Shown here in pieces: positions 56,301 through 64,000 of a stretch of DNA of 64,000 bases. Source of the stretch: Trematomus loennbergii (taxonomy: Eukaryota > Chordata > Actinopteri > Perciformes > Nototheniidae); the NCBI GenBank assembly GCA_012861695.1, contig JAAOOA010000026.1, positions 21,488,001 through 21,552,000 on the forward strand. The letters run 5' to 3'. Each line of letters opens with the position of its first letter. Positions within the stretch are counted from its first letter, which is position 1. Both the position numbers and the translations under genes were made by a program. The notes beneath the pieces are model-generated. The model did no database searches, was not told where the DNA came from, and was given only the letters and a program-made list of their open reading frames with translations.

Positions 56301-57925
56301 CAGGGCTGTCCAAACTACGGCCCGGGGGCCAAATGCCCCTGGCCATTTTGAATCGGCCCTCAGCTAATTAAAAAAGTATAATGAAATATGGCCCACAAAT
56401 TAAACTTGTGCTTTTCTCATATTGTAATTCTTAAATATATATGTATATACACAGTAGTATTCATGTGTTAATAAGCCCACTTTTAAAATAAATTCCGTCA
56501 ATTCATGTTGATAACATTTTCTAACAAATCTTTGTTGATATAAAAAAAGCCTAATAACTTATTTACATAACAAGCTTGAAATAGACCCTTCATATTTCAT
56601 GTTATTATAATCACTAATCACTTTTTAAGGGATGAGCTACCAACAAGGTAAATGAAACCCTATATAGAGCTGTGATGTAGGCTGTTTTTTCTTAAAGGTT
56701 CCATGACATGCTTTTCCGGTTATTAACCGTCCCCTTGTGTGTGTAGCTTTTTATCAAAAAAACGGTGTAAACTATCTCTGCAAAGTCACAAACTTTTTAG
56801 GACAGAGAGTGAATACACTAACCAGAGTTCCCGTTAGCCGGTAATTACCGGACTATGACCGGTAAAATATGCTGAAGACCGGCAAATCTAAATCTCTCCG
56901 GTCAAATAATTTCCCTTTAGCGCAATACCGCATCAGTTGCGCCACTTATGTGACAGAGAAGAATAGTCTGTGACAGACAAGAATAGTCAATTCTAATGTC
57001 TAACATTTAATGTGGAGAAAGAGTGTCCTGTATGGTTTGATTGTGCGTTGATCTGTTGGTAATGCCTCACGGTTCCGGTGGCCATGTAAACAAATGCATA
57101 ATGCTGTGCTATACTTTGCGGCCTCACCCGGTTGCATAGCGACGCTTATTGTTTAGGTGTCTTTTAATAAGTAGGTAGTCTATCTGATCTGATCGATATG
57201 GACATAAACGCGAGTGAAGTCTAATCTGAACGGAGCAAGAGATCAGCCTGCTGACGAGTCAACACGCAGCTCTGCATGATCCCCTGCAGCGGTGAGCGGA
57301 ACAAAACACACACTTCAGGTTAGAATATCACGTAGCTATTTTAATTACCTCTCAAACTACCTAAACTAATTATAGATATGTTAGTTTTACTGTCGGGTGC
57401 GAGCTGCATGATACTGACGGGCTGTCAGGAGAGGGAGAGAGAGCGCTCCGTTTATTATTCCCGTGTTATTATAAGTTACTGTACACTTTTGAATAATGTA
57501 GTTGATCTACTAGAATTAGTTTGTTTAATATCGAATCATATCAATTTGTTTAAAAGCTCAATAAATAACAGAAGACCTTTGACCGGCACTTTTCTCATTT
57601 TGTCCGGAAGATTTCAACTTTAACGGACATGTTGACCGGCAAACTCTGGACACTAACATACTATATGCTGTATGAGAAACCAATGTGATTTTAGAACTTT
57701 GAACAATGTAAATCTATTCTAGTAGACCTCAACAATGGAATTCTGATCAGTAGAAATGGCCATGTCATGGGACCTTTAAAGCATATTAATGTATCAAGCC
57801 TGATTTACCTACGTTTAGCTAACTTATAATTTAACGAGGCGATATACCTCACCTTTATGAGTGGCCCAAACCCTTTGTATATTTTTCTGTATGTGGCCCT
57901 CGGGAAAAAAGTTTGGACACCCCCG
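56301..57925 (+). mobile_element. hAT element containing a nested TTAA element
   Basis: CAGGGCTGTCCAAACTACGG at the left, AAGTTTGGACACCCCCG at the right, and an 8-bp duplication CTTTAAAC (56293-56300 and 57926-57933). Same family as the hAT end adjoining the E1 exons. No transposase is seen. Confidence 0.94.
56696..57775 (+). mobile_element. Kolobok-like non-autonomous element (1080 bp)
   Basis: AGGTTCCATGACATGC and CATGTCATGGGACCT TIRs flanked by TTAA (56692-56695 and 57776-57779). The empty site (CTTAAAGCATAT) is preserved in the hAT copies at about 605 and 20070. TTAA with this TIR fits Kolobok. No transposase. Confidence 0.92.
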
Positions 57926-58477
57926 CTTTAAACTCTTTGGTAAGACGTTAAAGTCTTTGGTAACACTTAAGACTATTTATTATTGCTGGGTAACGATTAA
58001 ACATTTTAATCATGATTAATCAATGATTTTCTGCGATTAATTGCATTGTTATGCACACAATTCAATAATTAATTCAAAAGTTGTGTTTTGCGCTCTTGTA
58101 TTTTAAACATTAAGGTTATTTTTAACAGTAGTAGGCAGGCTTGGATTTTCGTCGTTTTAGGGGCAAGGCCATTTGGCCTTTGGTGTCACACATTTTTTCA
58201 GGGCGGAAAGGCCACATGCCAGGGCACAAAGGCCATTGAGGAAAACATTTGGATTTGGAGCTTACTAATAAATAACTTCACTTTCTGATGAGAAAAAACA
58301 CACGAATGACATGGAAAACAAATCACTTTAATATCAATAATGTCAAACATATCATCATATAGGCCTATGCCTCCTTAGTATTACCGTATATAAAATGAAA
58401 TACTCTACTTTTAATAATTAGTGTTTGGTATTTTTTCCATCTACTACTCCCATTCACAAATCCGAAATCAAATCTAA

Positions 58478-58479
<2 letters not shown>
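57926..58479. other. hAT subterminal remnant and unique sequence
   Basis: 57990-58065 has a GATTAAACATTTTAATCATG.. run like the subterminal part of the TAGGGCTGTCA hAT family. The rest has no recognised feature. Confidence 0.45.
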
Positions 58480-59189
<710 letters not shown>

Positions 59190-59440
59190 GTTCAGATGCC
59201 TCATAAAGTTGGGTCGCCGGTAAGGCAGTCCATTCGTCCCTGTACTCATCATTACTTTCACAAAGGTTATGTAATATGCAACATGCTGCCACCTGGATTT
59301 TGATCTTGTCCATCTTGCAGTCGTTTTTTTTCATCAAGCACCGCCACTGCCCTTCAGTCTGCCAAAAGCGTTCTCCACCACCACTCGTGCTCGGCTTGTT
59401 TTGTTATTGTACGCAAGTTGCTCAGGCTGCATTAACTCAG
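59190..59440 (-). pseudogene. Harbinger (DDE_Tnp_4) transposase C-terminal fragment
   Basis: The minus strand reads SRARVVVENAFGRLKGQWRC, then DKIKIQVAACCILHNLCE and a short tail to a stop. The RARVVVENAFGRLKGRW block holds the catalytic glutamate of PIF/Harbinger transposases, and CCVLHNLCE follows it in the family. Only the last ~85 residues remain. It could come from the autonomous partner of the MITEs in this window, but the ends do not show it. Confidence 0.85.
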
Positions 59441-59574
59441 TTACAAAGCTGTATAACATGAGCACAAACAGCACAACTTCAGTCGACTCCGTCTCCATCA
59501 TGTCTGAGGTCGGAAGGTAAACAACAGACGCCTAATGTACAGCGAGTGGGTGGGCGTCGCAGTATACGCGGGAA

Positions 59575-59910
59575 GTTTTTCTTCTTCTTCTTCTCTTGTT
59601 TTGCAGCGGATTGCAAACAACTTTAAGGTGCATACCGCCACCTACTGTACTCGCCGTGAAGTGGTTTGTGGCCTGCCAGTAAAGCCAAAGCAGCAGAAGA
59701 AGAAGAAGTGACGTCAGCGGCTCATTGCGTATCTTCCCTCAGGGAAAAGTACTCCGGTGTGAACGCGATCTGTACTAAGTGCCCTGGGGTAAAAAGCGCC
59801 GGGGCTCTGAGTGCCGGAACTAAGTACAGGAAAGTACTTGGTGTGAACGCGGCTAATAGCTCTTTCTTCCTCACACCAGTCGAAGAAAAATAAATCATAG
59901 ATACTGTACG
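59575..59910. repeat. LINE-tail-like and MITE sequence
   Basis: TTCTTCTTCTTC plus AGGTGCATACCGCCACCTAC, the complement of the GGTGGCGGTATGCACC tail. Then GC-rich AAGTACT-containing inverted motifs (GAAAAGTACTCCGG and AGGAAAGTACTTGG) that look like a MITE. Confidence 0.5.
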
Positions 59911-59953
59911 GAAATGTAAAAGCAAACCCTCGACCGATTGGAATAATATTGAT

Positions 59954-60175
59954 ATGATTATAGTAAAAAACATTATTGAAGAAATTGCAGAACCATTGAC
60001 ACATCTCTTTAACTTGTCTTTCCAATCTGGTAAATTCCCAATGAAAATAGCAAAAGTTATACCATTATATAAAACTGGGGATAAACACCATTACACAAAT
60101 TACAGACCTGTTTCATTGCTCAGTTTTCCAAGATCCTTGAAAGCTTTTTACAAAAAGACTTGACAATTTAATGGA
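59954..60175 (+). pseudogene. Non-LTR retrotransposon RT fragment
   Basis: Reads AEPLTHLFNLSFQSGKFP, KIAKVIPLYKTGDKHHYTNY and RPVSLL, the N-terminal RT segment of a jockey-like or related LINE. One frame break follows RPVSLLSF. Nothing else of the element remains; neighbouring sequence is unrelated. Confidence 0.8.
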
Positions 60176-61284
60176 AACACATCAGCTCAGTGTTTCCCCT
60201 AGGATGGAGTCATAGCAGCGGTGCTAAGGCATGTGGGCCCAGCATAATGTGAGTGCGGAGCGCGTGGAATTTTTTGTGTGCACGTGCGAAGTGCGCCCCG
60301 CCAATTTGTTTCTATGTGTCTGCCAGCACAAGAAAAGCTCTTGAGGCCTAGTACCAGGGCCCGTTCTAGCCAATTTGCTGCCCTAGGCGAGATTTTATAT
60401 ATAAAGAATAAATGAAAAATCTCTACAAAAGACAAATACACTACAAAAACAGAACTTATTGACATAGGTAATAGATGTAAAATGGCTTCAAATGTATTCA
60501 GTATTGTATGAACATGTTTTAATTGTGGGGTGGACATCACCTCCTCTAGGGGGGACCGGGTTATGCCCCCCCGGGAAGATTTTTTTAACATTTTAAAGTC
60601 AAATGCTTCAATCTGGTGCCCTTTGAGCACACAATTACTAGAGACCTGATCTAGGGGGTACAACTCTAAACACCCATCTGAAAAAGATCGGTTTGCATTT
60701 TAATAATCAATAAGTATGTGAACATAACCAATAACCTACCATAGCCGATAACAAATAAATGTAACTTATTTTATTTTTGTTTTTCATTCATATCTTATTT
60801 TACCTAGTTAACATTTATTTATTTATGCATATTTTTGTATCTCTCCAACTTTAAACGATATTTTTGGTTTACTGTCCTATAGTATACATTGGAATGATTT
60901 CAAACCTGTTTTATTTATCCTAATAATTATAAAGGAGTGCCTTGGAAATATGTGTTTACATAATTTGTAAACACATATTTGTTTGAGACCCACTGAGATA
61001 ACTTAGACTAAAATTAACTATCTAAACACTCAAGAGTCCTTTACCTCACTGAGCCTGTCAGTCCGACAGGAGAGCTCTCCTCCACCCTGGTTGTAGAAAC
61101 ATCTACTTCTTATATCCGTTAGCGCAGCTAGCACCAGATTCTAATAACAACAGCGCGGGTACCGGTGCGCCCTCTCTCTCTCTCCCTCTCTCGCTGAAAT
61201 GAAATGAAAAATTAATGGTGATTAGATTTGTAAATGCTAACACTTAACCGTTTTTTGTGACTGTGTGTTTCCTGTTTCCTGCAG
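60176..61284 (+). other. ZNF4 intron 1, repeat-rich
   Basis: No ORF is supported. The last ~60 bp match the ZNF1/ZNF2 intron end (ATTAATGGTGATTAGATTTG, CCTGTTTCCTGCAG acceptor at 61284). A CTCTCTCTCTCTCCCTCTC run lies at 61170. Confidence 0.5.
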
Positions 61285-62317
61285 ACGTCCAGCAGCTGGT
61301 GGTGGTTAAAGAAGAGGTTCTCCCTGACCAGCAGGAGTGGAGCACCAGTCTGGACCAGGAGGACCCAGAGCCCCCCCCACACATTAAGCAGGAACAGGAG
61401 GAACTCAGGATCAATCGGGAGGGAGAGCCACTTCAGGAGCTGGAGGAGGCTGATATCACCAAGTCCACTTTCACTCCTGACCCTGTGAAGAGTGAAGATG
61501 ATAAAGATAAACCTCAGTCCTCACAGCCTCATCAAAGACAAACTGAACACATGGAACAGAAGCTGATGGAGATGACTGTCGAGGACAAGAACCAGCCAGG
61601 AACTCAGATCCAGAGAGCAGTTTACAACCACAGACTGAGGACGACACTGGAGACTCTTCTGAACCTGACACTGAAGACAGTGCTGATTGGAAGGAGACCA
61701 GAGAACCTGCATCAGGCTCAAACTCACTGAAAAATAGACATGAATCTGTCAGTGATCCACGACGTAATGCTGAAACGAAACCATTCAGCTGCTCAGTCTG
61801 TGAGAAAGCTTTTTCACAGAGTGGACATTTAAAGGAACACATGAAAATCCACACAGGAGAGAAATCACACAGCTGCTCAGTCTGTAAGAAAGCTTTTTCA
61901 CAGAATAACAATTTAAAGAGACACATGAGAATCCACACAGGAAAGGTACCCTTTAGCTGCTCAGTTTGTAAGGAAGCTTTTTCACAGTATATAGATTTAA
62001 AGACACACATGAGAGTCCACAAAGGAGAGAAAGTACACAGCTGCTCAGTCTGTAAGAAAGCTTTTTCACGGAATAAAAATTTAAAGGCACACATGATTGT
62101 CCACACAGGAGAGGAACCCTTTAGTTGCTCAGTCTGTAAGAGAGCTTTTTCACGGAGTGGAAATTTAAAGGAACACATGAGAATCCACACAGGAGAGAAA
62201 ATACTCAGCTGCAATGTTTGTGACAAAATATTTAAATGGTATCATATTTTCAAAAGACACAAGTGTGTTGGTCGTCAGTCCTCACAGCTGAATGAAATTA
62301 AAACTGAGGATAACTGA
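61285..62317 (+). pseudogene. C2H2 zinc-finger gene ZNF4, one frameshift
   Basis: The exon starts after CAG at 61284 with DVQQLVVVKEEVLPDQQEWS and an acidic linker (EELEEADITK, KSEDDKDKPQ). One A is missing at about 61553 (CATGGAACAG versus CATGGAAACAG in ZNF1/ZNF2), moving the frame. The finger region from about 61780 is open to the stop at 62317: five regular fingers ([21 protein letters not shown], then helices NNNLKRH, YIDLKTH, NKNLKAH, SGNLKEH) and a final CNVCDKIFKW..FKRHKCVG without a second regular histidine. Linkers vary (TGKVPF, KGEKVH, TGEEPF). An in-phase first exon exists upstream (E1d). Unless the lost base is a sequencing error, the gene gives a truncated protein. Confidence 0.85.
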
Positions 62318-62357
62318 GAGGCAGAGCCTCCATTCAGCAGCTCAGCTGAACACATGG

Positions 62358-62488
62358 AAGGTTTCTCATTTCTCTAATTCCCCTCCTCGACTCCTATCCT
62401 CGTGTCTTAGTCCCGCCCACAGGAGATTTAAGCGGAAGAGTCGAGGAGAGAGGAGGGGAAGCAGCAGGCGGTTAGAGAAATGAGAAAT
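62358..62488. mobile_element. Short palindromic MITE in ZNF4 3' region
   Basis: GGTTTCTCATTTCTCTAATT at one end and GTTAGAGAAATGAGAAATCC at the other, with CCCCTCCTCGACTCC and its complement inside. It interrupts the CATGGAAACAGAAG sequence seen in ZNF1 and ZNF2. The inner CTCCTCGACTCCTCG motif recurs at 9525, 15225 and 53920. Confidence 0.85.
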
Positions 62489-62964
62489 CCTCTCCTCTGA
62501 GCGGTCATTTTAAAGAGACGTCCGTTAATGATGACAGGAGGCACAGCAGCCCTCTGTCTGATGGACAGAACTGTGTTCATGACGACTTATATATTTGCTT
62601 TGAATTCATTCACAGTGCGGTATAATGAGACAATAACAGGCTACAGATGCGGACATATATACACACGCACACACACATATATATGTTTATATATATATAT
62701 ACAATTTCAGAATCAAACAAGTATGAGAGCACTCTCATAATAACGTAACACTATCAGAGACTGGATATATCGACTCTTTGTTTGTAGATATTGTTGAAGA
62801 AAGGAAGAAAATGGAACAATGTATTTTATTATATAAAGCTTAAATATGCTAAAAACTGTGTTAAAACTCTGAATGCCATAGTCATGTATCGTATTGTTTA
62901 ATGCTTTAGCAATATAAACGGGATGTATATCAGAAATCCTGACATGGGTGCTCATAAAGACCCA
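62489..62964. other. No gene; CA/TA microsatellite at 62655-62702
   Basis: A short ACACACGCACACACACATAT stretch with TATA runs. The rest is AT-rich without recognised features. Confidence 0.5.
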
Positions 62965-63480
62965 TGTTGCAAAGGTCGCACTTCCTCTTTCGAGGAGATG
63001 AACTTTCTACGCACTTCCTCTTTCGAGGAGATGAACTTTTTATGCACTTCCCCTTTCGAGGAGAACATCTGTTATGTATTTCCTCACTGGAAGTGAACAG
63101 TTAACCACAGCAACGAAGAAGGACACCTCTAAAACGCACCAGCTTGCACGCAAAGCATGTGACAAACAACGTGTCAGACCATGTGACAAGCCGCGGGAAA
63201 GAAGAGGATAAAAGAAGACTGAAGAACATCGGAGAGCAGTTCCTCTTTGAACCCAGTTCGAACTTGAACTCTCCTGCTTTAGAAAGCTACGGAAGACGAT
63301 CGTATTACTTACTCGTTTTGAGGCAAAGATCTCGGATATAATATGTATCTGGGCAAAACGCATTTAATTTTTTATTGATGTGTGGTGTTGTAACTTGTGA
63401 AACTTTAATAAAACGACCTGTTCACATTTGTGAGAGGAAACTAAAGTCCATATAGCCCTTCTGATTATTGTTGGATAGGT
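62965..63480 (+). mobile_element. Possible LTR of a retroviral-type element
   Basis: Three tandem ~35-bp units (CGCACTTCCTCTTTCGAGGAG, 62978-63065) precede a GGATAAAAGAAG TATA-like box (63206) and an AATAAA signal (63409), the U3-R order of an LTR. A GTAAGT donor-like site (63615) follows. No LTR boundaries, primer-binding site or gag/pol frame could be fixed. The identity is inferred and weak. Confidence 0.35.
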
Positions 63481-63914
63481 GACAATTCAGATGGCAATGT
63501 AACCTGTTCCCACGTAGCTTGAGTCCTGAGTCCAGTTTGATTCCAGTGTCCTGTTCCTTGGCTGAGGATCAATCCCTGACGGAGTCTTGCTGAGACACCA
63601 GAGAGAACAATAGGTAAGTTCCCCCCTAAGATAACTTTGTTGCTGGATTCTATGTCATATTGGAGGTCGCCATGATCGGTGGATCGTAAATACGGCAGCA
63701 GTGCTTTACGGGTATTGAATCCCAAGGTTTCAGAGGTGTGTTCATTAAGGTCTGTGTTTAAAGTCTAAAGGGAAAAACTAACAGGGTAAAAGTTGATGTA
63801 TGTGTAAAACTGATGAATGGAGGTAGTATAGAAAGAAGGGAGTTTGTCGGTACCTCGTGGTGGTGTGTGGGTCACACCTTTTATGCCTGGTCTGAGTAAA
63901 AACCGTAACCTTTT
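63481..63914. other. Leader-like sequence, no gene
   Basis: Between the LTR-like block and the window end. A splice-donor-like AATAGGTAAGTT lies at 63610. No ORF with a recognisable product. Confidence 0.35.
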
Positions 63915-64000
63915 AAAGGAGAGGTGTCATGCTTTTCCGGTTCATTTAAATGAACTCCATCTTTATCAACATAAGTGGACAATATGTTTAAGGTTTTTGT
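63915..64000 (+). repeat. Kolobok terminus and further ZNF 3' flank
   Basis: TTTTAAAGGAGAGGTGTCATGCTTTTCCGG resembles in its middle the Kolobok end at 56696. From 63949 on, AATGAACTCCATCTTTATC continues as in the ZNF1 3' flank at 26217. The window therefore ends inside another copy of ZNF 3' flank, possibly ZNF4's own, displaced by insertions. Confidence 0.65.

Overview
The window reads as a teleost fish genome segment. The evidence is fish-type C2H2 zinc-finger (ZNF) exons, L2/Maui-type and I-clade LINEs, tRNA-derived SINEs whose 3' tail is common in fish, and many hAT, Harbinger-like, TTAA-targeting (Kolobok/piggyBac-like) and ISL2EU-like DNA transposons. Long CA/TG and TA microsatellites separate them. 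No bacterial-style operon, tRNA, rRNA or CRISPR array was seen. Nearly all long open frames belong to transposons or to one ZNF family. The species cannot be named from sequence alone.

The organising theme is a small ZNF cluster whose genes alternate in orientation. Four first-exon cassettes are present: E1a 978-1149 (-), E1b 19524-19708 (+), E1c 43875-44066 (-) and E1d 54540-54672 (+). There are four matching second-exon loci: ZNF1 24733-26139 (+), ZNF2 31572-32491 (-), a relic ZNF3 38945-39051 (-) and ZNF4 61285-62317 (+). Each exon 1 ends in a phase-1 donor (..GCAG|GT) that fits the phase-1 acceptor (CAG|ACGTCC..) of exon 2. The order is head-to-head (E1a/E1b), tail-to-tail (ZNF1/ZNF2), then head-to-head (E1c/E1d). 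ZNF2 keeps one open frame with four fingers. ZNF4 has one frameshift in its linker region. ZNF1 has many small indels. ZNF3 is a stub.

Region 1-20707 is a giant imperfect inverted repeat: left arm 1-12144, 354-bp spacer, right arm 12499-20707. Each arm serves as an empty-site control for the other. An L2 LINE (2799-6390) and a Harbinger-like MITE (6954-7985) sit only in the left arm, and a 1.28-kb element (17642-18925) only in the right arm. All three have target-site duplications, so they inserted after the inverted duplication.

Region 20708-24365 holds two tail-to-tail hAT elements of one family. One carries a spliced ZBED-like transposase (22730-24130, -). A perfect 46-bp palindrome made of two fused termini lies between them. 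Region 24366-32843 is the ZNF1/ZNF2 tail-to-tail inverted repeat. Its centre contains a TTAA element, a TTF/ZMYM-type hAT fragment and an isolated exon-like block.

Region 33393-37513 is a three-level nest (hAT, then TTAA element, then long-TIR element), with a target-site duplication at every level. After it come a TIR element, a 33-bp minisatellite with a CACGTG in every unit, the ZNF3 relic, another TTAA element, a LINE fragment and E1c.

Region 44430-49860 is a decayed ISL2EU-like transposon. It has a THAP plus DDE transposase on the plus strand and a convergent SWIM plus YqaJ-nuclease gene on the minus strand. A 1.47-kb hAT with an 8-bp target duplication interrupts its THAP exon. Region 49980-58480 is a run of further elements with resolvable ends, including a MITE inserted into a copy of itself. 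Region 58480-64000 holds a TG microsatellite, a Harbinger transposase C-terminus, an LTR-like block, ZNF4 and, at the edge, a further copy of ZNF 3' flank.
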